64,000 nt of DNA, from positions 558,001 through 622,000 of the forward strand of contig OZ220464.1 in the NCBI GenBank assembly GCA_965115825.1, written 5' to 3'. Position numbers and translations under genes: made by a program. This DNA is from Bin87 sp965115825 (GTDB lineage: Bacteria > Chloroflexota > Dehalococcoidia > Lucifugimonadales > UBA3495). This document shows, piece after piece, positions 1 to 9,118 of this stretch. Every line of letters starts with the position of its first letter. Position 1 is the stretch's first letter. The notes beneath the pieces are model-generated. The model ran no database searches. It was not told the origin of the DNA and saw only the letters and a program-made list of their open reading frames with translations.

Positions 1-636
1 GTCATCCGGCATTGCCGCCAGCTGCCCGATGGTGTAAATGCCGTCGCCACGCAATCGCGCCGCCGACTTGGGGCCAACGCCCACCAGCTTGCCCACTTCC
101 AGCTCCGCCAGAAACTCAGCCTCCTGACCCACAGGAACTACCACCAGGCCATCCGGCTTTTGCAGGTCCGAGGCTATCTTCGCCACGCATTTGCCCGTCC
201 CCAAGCCCACCGATATGGTCAGCCCTATTTCCTGACGGACGAGCTCCTTCACGTCCATAGCGATGGCCAGCGGCAGCCGGTCGCCAGCGGCTCCGGCAAC
301 CTCAGTGATGTCAAGATACGCTTCGTCCAGCGATTGCGGCTCTATGATTTGGGTGATGCTGCGAAACACTTCCATCACCTGACCTGACACTTCCCGATAG
401 CGCTCAAAGCGAGGGCGCACTACGATGCCCTGCGGACACTGCCGCACTGCCGTGGCCATCGGCATAGCGGAACGGACGCCGAAAGCCCGGGCCTCATATG
501 ATGCCGTAGCCACCACCCCGCGACCATCGGGCCGCCCGCCTACCAGCACCGCCTTGCCCCGCAGCTCCGGGTTGTCCAGCTGCTCCACAGCCGCATAGTA
601 AGCATCCAGGTCAGCGTGAATAATGTAGCGTATCAT
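1..636 (-). CDS. dinB: DNA polymerase IV (Y-family), 5' part
   Basis: Translesion DNA polymerase of the Y family. The first 212 codons are present; the gene runs off the left edge of the window. The translation begins MIRYIIHADLDAYYAAVEQ, which contains the first catalytic Asp of the family (DLDAYYAAVEQ), and carries the palm motif SLDEAYLDITE with the second and third carboxylates near residue 105. It ends in the helix-hairpin-helix segment GVGPKSAARLRGDGIYTIG. The palm is therefore complete and catalytic residues are intact. The ATG at 634-636 overlaps a TGA that closes a short duplicated copy of the same gene start immediately upstream, so initiation could be coupled to translation of that fragment. 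Confidence 0.93.
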   Translation of the reverse strand, partial: MIRYIIHADLDAYYAAVEQLDNPELRGKAVLVGGRPDGRGVVATASYEARAFGVRSAMPMATAVRQCPQGIVVRPRFERYREVSGQVMEVFRSITQIIEPQSLDEAYLDITEVAGAAGDRLPLAIAMDVKELVRQEIGLTISVGLGTGKCVAKIASDLQKPDGLVVVPVGQEAEFLAELEVGKLVGVGPKSAARLRGDGIYTIGQLAAMPDD

Positions 637-712
637 TGCAACCCCGGCTCGTCCAGCTGCTCCACAGCCGCATAGTAAGCATCCAGGTCAGCATAAATAA
701 TGCAGTGCATCG
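637..712 (-). pseudogene. duplicated 5' fragment of dinB
   Basis: A second copy of the dinB start lies directly upstream of the real one, offset by 77 bp. A block of about 43 bp (574-616 versus 651-693) is identical and the flanks are similar. From an ATG at 708-710 it reads MHCIIYADLDAYYAAVEQLD and then stops at a TGA that overlaps the ATG of dinB. Because 77 is not a multiple of three, the copy cannot read into dinB. It is most simply the scar of a tandem duplication, though it could act as a leader peptide. Confidence 0.7.
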
Positions 713-1192
713 TCGCAGCCACCGCCTCGGCGCCAAAGCTCGCAGCAATGGCTGCTTTCGCCAATTGTACCCCCGGACGGGCCACCGCTGCATCCGTCCT
801 CTGCCGCAACCCGGCGCCTGCCACCTTTCCCGCCTTTCCAAATCACCGCCATGCACGCCCTCCTTCAATCCCATCCCATCCTGGCAACCGTCATTTCCGC
901 TAAAGCCGAAACCACACCCGAATCCGCTTACGGACTTTACGCGCGTAGATTTCATCCCTTACGTACATCCCCACGGCCATGAGGCTGACGACGGCCACTA
1001 TGCTTCAAGCAGGCTGCTGCCCAACCGTCCCCAAACCCAAACTAACCCAAAGAAAAAACCCGCCGCGTGCCACGCCACAACCGCAAGCCCCTACGGCTCC
1101 CACAAGCGCCGGTATGATGGCCGCATTAGGAAAGACGGTAGTACCCGAATCGTGTACAATCGCCGCACCCTTCTTCCCGCCGCGGGGGCCCC
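713..1192. other. intergenic region between dinB and MFS gene
   Basis: About 480 bases between divergent genes. I see no convincing gene on either strand. A -10-like TACAAT at 1155-1160 precedes the transporter, without a good -35, and could be its promoter. Confidence 0.4.
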
Positions 1193-2428
1193 TTGCCAGC
1201 AGCCACGCCGGCCCTGCCGGAGAACCCGGACCTCAAGAGTAATCGGGTTTTCATCCTCAGCAGCCTTTCCATAGGGCATGGCCTCTCCCATCTGTTCGAC
1301 CAGGGCTTCCCCCTGCTCGTCACCGAGATTGCCGCCGCCATGGGCCTGGGCAACGCCAGAACCGCCACGCTCTTCGCCGTTCGCCAGGCCGGCTCCAGCG
1401 CCGCCAGCCTGGGCGGAGGCCCCCTTACCGACTACTTCAAAGCCTACTGGGGACTCATCCTCACCGCCTGCATGCTCGGCCACGCCGTTACCTTCACCTC
1501 CATCGGCGCTTCTCCCAACTTCGCCGTCATCGCCGTGGTCGTGCTGTTCCTGTCCATCCCTGGCTCTTTGTGGCACCTGCCTTCCGCCGCCGCCATCTCC
1601 CAGCGCTTCCCCGAGCGTCGCGGTTTCGCCATCTCGATGCACGGTTTCGGCTCCAACGTAGGCAACGTTGCCGGCCCCGTGGTTGCCGGCGCTCTGCTGG
1701 GTGCAGGCTTCCTCATGTGGCGGCACGTCTTCTTCATCTACGCTGCCTTGGCCCTCCTGATGGCCCTGTTCGTCTGGTGGTCGTTGCGCAGCCTGGGCCG
1801 CGAGAACGCCGGCGTCCCCGGCATCAGCCTCGCCCGCCGGTTCGCCAACGCACTGACCCTGCTCCGCAACCCCTTAGTGATGGCGCTCATCCTGGCCGCC
1901 CTGCTCCGCGGCATCGGACTCAACGCGCTCTTCAACTGGACGCCCTTCTACCTGCGCGAAACCCTGGATATGTCCACCTTCCAAGCCGGCGCCTATTACG
2001 CCCTCCTTACCGGCATGGGCATCGTATCCGCCCCGGCCCTGGGCTGGCTCTCCGACCGCTGGGGGCGCAAAGCGGTGCTTGCCCCCGGATTCTTCATCGC
2101 CGCCGCCCTTTCCTTCCTGGTAGTCAGCGTCGGCGGCTCCTTCCTGCTCATTCCCGTGATGGCCGGCCTCGGCCTGTTCAGCTTCGCCCTCCATCAAATT
2201 ATCCAGGCGTCAGTCCTGGACTACGTAGGCCGGGGCGCAGAGGCAACTGCCATCGGCCTCCTTTTCGGCATCAACGGCGTCATCGGCATCGGCTCCCCTT
2301 TCCTTGCCTCGGCCATCATCAACTACTTCCAAACCTACGGCGCCGTCTTCTACTACGCCGGCATCCTTACGCTGCTGACCGCTTTCATCGTAATCGCCAT
2401 CCCATTGCGCAAACCCCACGCCGCATAA
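1193..2428 (+). CDS. MFS transporter
   Basis: Major facilitator superfamily secondary transporter, 411 residues, about 12 predicted membrane segments. The loop between the two central halves carries the family signature GWLSDRWGRKAV near residue 285, and an equivalent loop near residue 85 reads GGPLTDYFKAYWG. The start is a TTG at 1193, chosen because the first hydrophobic helix (RVFILSSLSIGHGLSHL) follows closely. Substrate cannot be told from the sequence. It converges with the AddA-like gene: the two stop codons are only four bases apart, with no terminator hairpin visible. Confidence 0.85.
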   Translation: MPAATPALPENPDLKSNRVFILSSLSIGHGLSHLFDQGFPLLVTEIAAAMGLGNARTATLFAVRQAGSSAASLGGGPLTDYFKAYWGLILTACMLGHAVTFTSIGASPNFAVIAVVVLFLSIPGSLWHLPSAAAISQRFPERRGFAISMHGFGSNVGNVAGPVVAGALLGAGFLMWRHVFFIYAALALLMALFVWWSLRSLGRENAGVPGISLARRFANALTLLRNPLVMALILAALLRGIGLNALFNWTPFYLRETLDMSTFQAGAYYALLTGMGIVSAPALGWLSDRWGRKAVLAPGFFIAAALSFLVVSVGGSFLLIPVMAGLGLFSFALHQIIQASVLDYVGRGAEATAIGLLFGINGVIGIGSPFLASAIINYFQTYGAVFYYAGILTLLTAFIVIAIPLRKPHAA

Positions 2429-2432
2429 TTCA

Positions 2433-5400
2433 TCACCCTGCCCTTAACGCACTCTCCGCCGACTCCCGCGCTTCCTCCATTGCCGCCCGCAGGTCCGGTA
2501 TTCGTTCCTCCCGATCCGGTTGCAAGTACAAAAACACCATCTCCTTGATGCGCTTCCCCGTGATTTCGCCCATGGCGTAAGCGTAAGCTCCCCCCTGCAA
2601 GCGGTAGCGTTCCATCACCGTCGGCAGCTCTTCCGCCGGCGCGCTGTCCGTCTTGTAATCCACCACCACCAAGCCGTCCTCCTCCTCAAACAGCAGGTCA
2701 ATGAACCCATGCACCGACCCCGCAAAGCCGCCCACCGGCGCCGCCACCGGAACCTCGCGCCACACCCGCCGCGACGCCACTGCCCTTCGCACAATGTCGC
2801 TGTTCACCGCGCGCATCGCCAGCTCCTCAATTTCCTGCGCCCGCTCGGCCGGCAGTCCCTCCGCCGCCGCTTGCGCCCGGGCTTTAGACGCAACACCCTC
2901 CCCGGTCTTCAGGTCAATGGATTGCAGCACGGCGTGCACCGCCCGGCCCATGGCCGTGCCGGCCCTGCCCCGTCGCCACGGCTCGGCAGCGTCCGGCTCC
3001 CGCTCCTCATCCTTCCCGTACTCCGACAAAGCGGTAGCGGCAACCAATGAGGGCCGGCTCCTTTTGGTAATCACTTCCCGCCGTTCCCTCTCCCATCGCT
3101 CAAAAGCCGCTATAGACTCATCAGCGACATCTCCCACATCCCCGTCCACACCTGGAAGTACGCCATCGCCAAAGCCCGCCGGCGAGCTTAACGACGCTCC
3201 ATTCAACTCAACATCGTCCCACAACTCCCCATCCTCCGCCATATACCCCGATACAACCCCGGCCAGCGATTTCCCCCTCTCCGGCCGCCGCAAACTCAAC
3301 ACCAAATGGTCCCGGGCCCGGGTAGTGGCCACGTACATCAGCCGTACCTCTTCCGCTTTCTCCATCTCCTTCTCCCGCTCGGCTAATTCCTCAAATCCCG
3401 CCGTAGCGAAGAGCTTATCCTGCGACCCCACGCCAACCTCAACCCGCCCGCGTTGCCGGTCGCACAGCATCGGATTGTTCCCAGCCCGGGGCGACGAGTT
3501 GATGCCGGCAAGAATCACTACCGGAAACTCCAGCCCTTTGGCCCCGTGAACGGTCATAATCCGCACCGCATCCTCGTCCGTTTCCGCCGTAGGCGACTCT
3601 GTTACCCGCGCGCCTTCTCTGATCTGGTCGTCCACCCAATCCAGAAAAGCCCGCAGCATTCCGCCGCCCGCGCTGGCGAACCTCCCCGCCTGCTCCACCA
3701 GATAGCGATACCGACGCCACTGTTCCCGCATCCGACGATCCCCCGTCGCCGCCTCCATCAGCTCCCGTTCCCGGATGAATCGATCAATCAGCGCCGCCGT
3801 GGACTCCCAGAGCCGCGCCCGGTGGAACTCCGCCAGCGTCTCCAACCCGGCCTCTACCCGGCTGCCCGCCCCGCTTTCCGGCGCTTCCATGCCCAGATAG
3901 TTGAAACTCCCCCCATCGTCCAGATGCCGCAGCAAATCCGCATCGTTGCACCCGAAAGCCGGTGAGCGCAGCGCAGCCGCCACCGCTATTTGGTCCGACG
4001 GATCGTCAACCGCCTTAAGGCAGTTGAGCAAGTCGCGGATTTCCTGGGTTTCAAACAGCAGCGACCCGCTTTCCAGCCGGTAGGGTATCCCCCAACCCTG
4101 CAAGCCCTGCTCCAGCGCATCCAGGCCGGTACGCCGGGGAACCAGGATGCAGATGTCCGCATAACGGGCCGCCCGGTACGTCTCCACGCCATTAGCCGCA
4201 GTTGCCGGCAAATCCAACGTCTGCCACGGCTGCCCGACGACTTGCCGCAGCAGCTCCCCAATCCCCTCCGCCTCCTGCCGCCGCACCACGGCAACCGACG
4301 CCTCAACAACTTCATCCCCCAGCTTCCAAACGCGCGGGCCGAACCCGTCGGTCTCAGCGTTCCACCGCGGCCACATTGCTTCATAAGTAGCTTGCATCCC
4401 CCTGTCACCCGCCATCCACCGCTCAAACAGCCGGTTCACCCATCCGACCACCGGCTTTTGCGAGCGGAAATTCTGCGTCAGCTTGACCGTCCTCCCTCCC
4501 GCCTGCTCCAAGCGGTGTTGCAGCAGCTGCATCTGCTCCACGTCGGCCCGACGGAAGCGGTAAATCGACTGCTTGGGGTCGCCCACCACAAACAGCTTCC
4601 CCGGCTCCGGCGTAACTTCCCTCCAGTCCGTGGCGCGCGTCCCCTCTCCCTCCGCATCCGCAGCCGACTCCGCCAACAGCATCACAATTTCAGCCTGAAT
4701 CGGGTCGGTGTCCTGCGCTTCGTCAATCAGCAGGTGTGAATACCGGCCGCGAAAATAATCCCGCGCCGCCAAATTATCCCGCAGCAGATCCCGCGCCCAC
4801 ACCAGCAGGTCATGAAACTCCGCCCGCCCCTCCTTCTTCCTCTGCCGCGCATAGTACAGGACAAACTCCCTCAGGTTCACGATGATTGCCGTCAGCGCCG
4901 CCCGGCGCGCCAGCTCGATTTCACTGCGAACCTGCTCGTCCAGTTCAGCCAGCAGCCTTTTCAGAGCGGCGCCGGCGTTGCCGAAGCTCTCCGGATCATT
5001 CCTCCAATTGCCCTGCAACCCTCTATTCTGTCGCAGTGGCAGCGCCTCCATCATCAGCCGATAGGATGCCGGCGACCCATCCGCCGTTTCCTCCAACCGG
5101 CGGATAGTCCTCAATCTGTCCTGCACATGGACATACAGCGCATCCCCGGCGCCCAGCCTGGAAAAATCGCACAGCCTTTCCAGCTCGGCGGATTTCTCCA
5201 CCAGCTCCCTCGCCGCCGCCGGCGCCGGCCCCGCAACTTCGTCAAAAACTGCCTTGTCAAGGTCACTGTAGTTGTGGTGAAACGCCCTGGCAATATCCTT
5301 CAGATGCCCCATTGCCATCCACAGCGTCAACGCCAACGCCAGATGCGACCCCAGCTCCGTCTCCTCGTCCAGATGACGATCAACCCATTCGTCCCACTTT

Positions 5401-5861
5401 TCGTTAAACTTGATGCCGGCAACAATTTCATCGCTGGTCTCAAAAACTGGCGGTAAGCCCGCCTCCAGCGGACGTTCGCGCAGCAGCCCGCCGGCAAAGG
5501 CGTGCAGTGTGCAGATGTCCGCCTGGTCCAGGTCGGCGATCCCCTGCCGGCACAGATCCCGCTCGGTTTCGCACCGACTATCATCAGCCGACGCCGCCTC
5601 CAGCCCAGACCGGATCCGGTCGCGCAATTCGGCCGCCGCCGCTTCTGTGAACGTAATCGCCGCTACCCGATTCAGCGTCGCCCGTCCGGTCGCCGCCAGA
5701 TTCACCACCCGCTCCACCAGGCTGGTCGTCTTCCCCGTGCCGGCGCTGGCCTCCACAAACAGCGTTTCGTCCAAACATTCGCCGATGTCCTTGCGAACGT
5801 CGGCATCCGCCGGCCTAAACGCGCTGGCCGGATTCCCGTCAAGCGGCGTTGGTTCAGTCAT
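2433..5861 (-). CDS. addA: AddA-like UvrD/RecB-family helicase-nuclease
   Basis: ATP-dependent helicase-exonuclease subunit of double-strand-break processing, 1142 residues. Superfamily 1 motifs are in order: Walker A ASAGTGKT (residues 38-45), Walker B LLIDEAQDTDP, motif III FVVGDPKQSIYRFRRAD, motif IV LTQNFRS, motif V MTVHGAKGLEFPVV and motif VI YVATTRARDHL. The C-terminus carries a PD-(D/E)XK RecB-type nuclease (GFIDLLFEEEDGLVVVDYKT: the Asp and the DYK are the expected metal and catalytic residues). Length is close to known AddA proteins. The ATG overlaps the stop of the upstream AddB-like gene in a TAATG, so the two are translationally coupled and probably form one complex. Confidence 0.88.
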   Translation of the reverse strand: MTEPTPLDGNPASAFRPADADVRKDIGECLDETLFVEASAGTGKTTSLVERVVNLAATGRATLNRVAAITFTEAAAAELRDRIRSGLEAASADDSRCETERDLCRQGIADLDQADICTLHAFAGGLLRERPLEAGLPPVFETSDEIVAGIKFNEKWDEWVDRHLDEETELGSHLALALTLWMAMGHLKDIARAFHHNYSDLDKAVFDEVAGPAPAAARELVEKSAELERLCDFSRLGAGDALYVHVQDRLRTIRRLEETADGSPASYRLMMEALPLRQNRGLQGNWRNDPESFGNAGAALKRLLAELDEQVRSEIELARRAALTAIIVNLREFVLYYARQRKKEGRAEFHDLLVWARDLLRDNLAARDYFRGRYSHLLIDEAQDTDPIQAEIVMLLAESAADAEGEGTRATDWREVTPEPGKLFVVGDPKQSIYRFRRADVEQMQLLQHRLEQAGGRTVKLTQNFRSQKPVVGWVNRLFERWMAGDRGMQATYEAMWPRWNAETDGFGPRVWKLGDEVVEASVAVVRRQEAEGIGELLRQVVGQPWQTLDLPATAANGVETYRAARYADICILVPRRTGLDALEQGLQGWGIPYRLESGSLLFETQEIRDLLNCLKAVDDPSDQIAVAAALRSPAFGCNDADLLRHLDDGGSFNYLGMEAPESGAGSRVEAGLETLAEFHRARLWESTAALIDRFIRERELMEAATGDRRMREQWRRYRYLVEQAGRFASAGGGMLRAFLDWVDDQIREGARVTESPTAETDEDAVRIMTVHGAKGLEFPVVILAGINSSPRAGNNPMLCDRQRGRVEVGVGSQDKLFATAGFEELAEREKEMEKAEEVRLMYVATTRARDHLVLSLRRPERGKSLAGVVSGYMAEDGELWDDVELNGASLSSPAGFGDGVLPGVDGDVGDVADESIAAFERWERERREVITKRSRPSLVAATALSEYGKDEEREPDAAEPWRRGRAGTAMGRAVHAVLQSIDLKTGEGVASKARAQAAAEGLPAERAQEIEELAMRAVNSDIVRRAVASRRVWREVPVAAPVGGFAGSVHGFIDLLFEEEDGLVVVDYKTDSAPAEELPTVMERYRLQGGAYAYAMGEITGKRIKEMVFLYLQPDREERIPDLRAAMEEARESAESALRAG

Positions 5862-8800
5862 TACTGAGTCTCCCCTCCCTCCCCGGAAAGTTCCAGGTAG
5901 CCCATAACCGCCGGGTCAGACTTCTTCCCATTCCACAACCGGCTGCGTCCCGTTGGACACAGCGTATCAAACTCACAGAATCGGCAGTTGGCCGGACGCC
6001 CCCGGTCAGGCGGCCCCGGGTTCGCCGGAAACACCCCCGCGCTAATCCCCTCTACTATCCTGTCAACCCCTTCCCGGAACCGTCGCTCCGTAGCGCTGTC
6101 CGAGATGTCAAACCTGCCGACCGGAGCTAACTTGAACCCGCCCCGGTTGGTAATGAACCAGTACGCCGCCGCGATATTCCCCACGTTCGGATACAGTTGT
6201 CGCGCCGCCAGCGAATAGACGCCCAGTTGCAGACGCCGCCCTCGGTCTATGACGTCCTCATCCATCCCCTGATACGGCCTGGCGCTGCCCGTCTTGTAGT
6301 CTATAACCAGCGCCGATGACCCATCCGCGCTTACGTCAATGCGGTCTATGATGCCGCGAAAGCGCACTCCCGTAGCCCCATCCGCAACGCCGCCGTCATT
6401 CCTGTCAAAGCCGAATCCGGTCTCCACCCTTACCGTGCCGGTGCCGTGCTCCTCCCGCAGTCTGGCGTCCTCATCCAGAAATGTCTCCAGGTCGGCCCGC
6501 ATCTCCTCTTTCGCCATTTCCCACAGCAGCCGCTTGCCGGCCATGCCCCGGGCCGCCGTCGCCGCGAACTCCTCCTCCGCAATCCTCATCAGACGCCCCC
6601 GGTCAGCCGTCCGCCGCGCCTCCCCGGCTGCTGGCAGACTGCCGCCGGCAACGCTCTCCTGCATGAACCGCTCCAGTATTTCGTGCACCAGCGAACCCCG
6701 GTCCAGCGCGCTGATTTCATCGGTCTCCTCCGGCGAGTTCAACGCCCGGAGCCCCAGCGCGTGCCCCAGAAAATACCGATACGGACAGACTGCCCAGGTT
6801 TCCAGCGCAGTGGCCGAAACCGGCGCCCCTCGCAATCCTGCGCCGAAGCGCCCGCCCGCCGCCAAAGCGGACAGATTCCCATCAAACTCAGTCAGCCATG
6901 GCTTGCCCCTGCTTTCGGCCAGCTTCACCGCTCCGGCCAGAGGCTTCCGCCCCGCAAACGGATGCTGAACCAGCCGCCGGCCGGCCTGTCGCCACTCCAG
7001 CAGCCGCTTCAGCCGGTAGTCATGCCCATCCGCCGGACATCCGTCCTCCGAGTTGGACAATCCGGCTTCCGCTGACTCGTTCACCGTCAGCCATTCCCGC
7101 CCCCACAGCTTCGGCAAGTCGCCCGTATCCACCCGATTCCCCTCCAACGCCGACGCCTGTTCCAAAAACCACCGCGACGGATACGCCTGCCGCCGCGAAG
7201 AAGCATCCGCAACCGGATACGACAACGTCCGCCGCGCCGCGCCCGCTATCGCCGTCAGATACTCATACCGTTCGTCCGCCGCCCGCGCCTGCATCCGGTC
7301 GTGGCCTCCGGCAGCCCGCCAGTCCGGTTCATTCAGCAGCGGGTCCGGCCGAATTGCCGGCGGCGTACCTCCCTCAATCATCCCCACCAGCCAAACCGCC
7401 TCAAAGTCCATTCCCGCCGCCGTCGCAAAGTCCGACACAAACACTCCCTCCCCCGTCGTTCCCAAATGGCCGTACTCGGATTCCAGCAAATCGTCCACCA
7501 TTGCGCGAAACACGCTCAGCCCGCTGTCCGTTGGCGCGCCTTCCGCCGCGGTGAACCCATCCAGCGCTTGGCGGATTCGTTCCAACGCCCCATATTCGGC
7601 GCCGTTGCCCCGCCTGTCCCCCTTGTCCAGCCTGTCCCGCCCCTCCAGGCTGCCCTCGTCCAGGTATGTTTTAAGCAGCCCTCCGGCCCATTTCCCGAAC
7701 TCATCCCAGGCGCAACCCTCCGCCGGCGGTTGCAGATTCACGGCCAGTCGCTTGATGAACCTCAGCGTTTTCCGTGCCGCGTCCGCTTCCTCACGCATCC
7801 CCTGAGCCTGCGCCATGCTGATGTCGCCGGCGTGCACCCGCCGCTTCGCTCCGTCATCCATCCGCCGGGCATAAGCCCCCAGACGTTCCTGCCACTGTTC
7901 CAACCCCCGCACTATACCCGCCTGCCGCGTCACCGAGTCCCATCGGCTGGGACTGAAATCCTCGGAACCCCCAATTCCCGGACGTACCGGGCAGCCCGTC
8001 AGCCACTCCATCACTTCCGACCGTTCAAACTGTCCCTCTGCAAGCGTCAGCAGACCCCGCAGCGTCCGCCCCGCTGCGCTGTTGGCCAAAGGTTCCCATT
8101 CCGGCCCCGCCATCGGCACGCCCGCCATCCGCAGCTCATCCCGAATCAGCGTAGCGTATGGATTCGACATCCGATACAGAATCGCCATTCGGTGCAGCGG
8201 AACGCCCTTTTGCTCTGCCTCCCCAACCATCCGGCGAATCACCCAGCGCAGTTCCTCATGAGCATTGGGCGCGATATGCAGCTCCGCCTCACCGGGCAGC
8301 AGAGCCGCCAAGTCTGCCGCCGCCCCGTCAGCCCGCGCTTCTCCCTGCGCAGTCTCCAAAGTCCCCCGCAGCCGATTAGCCAACTCCAGAGTCTCCCCAT
8401 CAGCCGCGTCGTCACCCGTCGTTCCCAGCAGAACGGCGCACCGCCCCTGCGCCGCCAGAGTCTCCATCAGCCGCTCCTCCCCCGGCGACGCGCCTCGCGG
8501 CAGATAGAAAACAATCAGCCCCAGGTCGTCCAACACCGGCGCATCTCCCCGCTCTGCGGCTTCTGCTGCGGCCTCCGCCAGGTCTTCGCGGTCATACCAC
8601 TCGGCCGCGGTAATCCTACGGAAGTCATCGTACAGCCGCGCCACCTCGCCCGTTACGCCGCCCCGTCCCGCCAGCCTCGCCCGCATACTCTCATCCACCC
8701 GGCGCAGCTGAGCGAACGCGGCGCGCACCCCCGTCAAAGTGTTGGGATGCTCTCTCACCGGCTCCAGCCGCCCGCTGGCTCGCGACAGCGTCCGCCGCAT

Positions 8801-9118
8801 ATACAGGCGTTCAATCGCCGGCGTCAACGGTTTCCGCCCCTGCCGTTCCAAACCCGCGCTCCCCAGCAATTCCGACAGCATGGACATCACAATGAACCGC
8901 ACATTCGCAAACCCCTTGCGCCCCATCTCCTGACGCCGCGCCAGCCCGGCGTCTCGCGACGGCGCAACCACCGTCACGGGAGCAAGCGCATCCTCCCGCT
9001 GCGCCTCCTCCACCAAACGCCGCAGCGCATCGCTCAACCCCGGCCCATACCGCCCCACAATCAGCCGCCCCCCGTGTGCCGCGCCGTATGTTTGCCCGCT
9101 GTGGTTCATCCCCTTCAT
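5861..9118 (-). CDS. addB: AddB-like PD-(D/E)XK nuclease
   Basis: Partner subunit of the AddAB helicase-nuclease, 1085 residues. The N-terminal half resembles an inactivated helicase without a clear Walker A. The C-terminal third is a RecB-type nuclease with GIIDRIDVSADGS followed by ALVIDYKTGSARPYQG. Four cysteines frame the nuclease in the AddB iron-sulphur pattern: one in WAVCPYRYFLGHALGL and three in NCRFCEFDTLCPTG near the C-terminus. The start overlaps the stop of the methyltransferase gene by four bases (ATGA), and its own stop overlaps the addA start. AddB is the best family match, though other helicase-associated nucleases share this fold. Confidence 0.85.
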   Translation of the reverse strand: MKGMNHSGQTYGAAHGGRLIVGRYGPGLSDALRRLVEEAQREDALAPVTVVAPSRDAGLARRQEMGRKGFANVRFIVMSMLSELLGSAGLERQGRKPLTPAIERLYMRRTLSRASGRLEPVREHPNTLTGVRAAFAQLRRVDESMRARLAGRGGVTGEVARLYDDFRRITAAEWYDREDLAEAAAEAAERGDAPVLDDLGLIVFYLPRGASPGEERLMETLAAQGRCAVLLGTTGDDAADGETLELANRLRGTLETAQGEARADGAAADLAALLPGEAELHIAPNAHEELRWVIRRMVGEAEQKGVPLHRMAILYRMSNPYATLIRDELRMAGVPMAGPEWEPLANSAAGRTLRGLLTLAEGQFERSEVMEWLTGCPVRPGIGGSEDFSPSRWDSVTRQAGIVRGLEQWQERLGAYARRMDDGAKRRVHAGDISMAQAQGMREEADAARKTLRFIKRLAVNLQPPAEGCAWDEFGKWAGGLLKTYLDEGSLEGRDRLDKGDRRGNGAEYGALERIRQALDGFTAAEGAPTDSGLSVFRAMVDDLLESEYGHLGTTGEGVFVSDFATAAGMDFEAVWLVGMIEGGTPPAIRPDPLLNEPDWRAAGGHDRMQARAADERYEYLTAIAGAARRTLSYPVADASSRRQAYPSRWFLEQASALEGNRVDTGDLPKLWGREWLTVNESAEAGLSNSEDGCPADGHDYRLKRLLEWRQAGRRLVQHPFAGRKPLAGAVKLAESRGKPWLTEFDGNLSALAAGGRFGAGLRGAPVSATALETWAVCPYRYFLGHALGLRALNSPEETDEISALDRGSLVHEILERFMQESVAGGSLPAAGEARRTADRGRLMRIAEEEFAATAARGMAGKRLLWEMAKEEMRADLETFLDEDARLREEHGTGTVRVETGFGFDRNDGGVADGATGVRFRGIIDRIDVSADGSSALVIDYKTGSARPYQGMDEDVIDRGRRLQLGVYSLAARQLYPNVGNIAAAYWFITNRGGFKLAPVGRFDISDSATERRFREGVDRIVEGISAGVFPANPGPPDRGRPANCRFCEFDTLCPTGRSRLWNGKKSDPAVMGYLELSGEGGETQ

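Noticed and set aside
611..955. Minus-strand open frame over the dinB start region
   Set aside because: Out of frame with dinB and without coding character; it runs across the duplicated dinB start.
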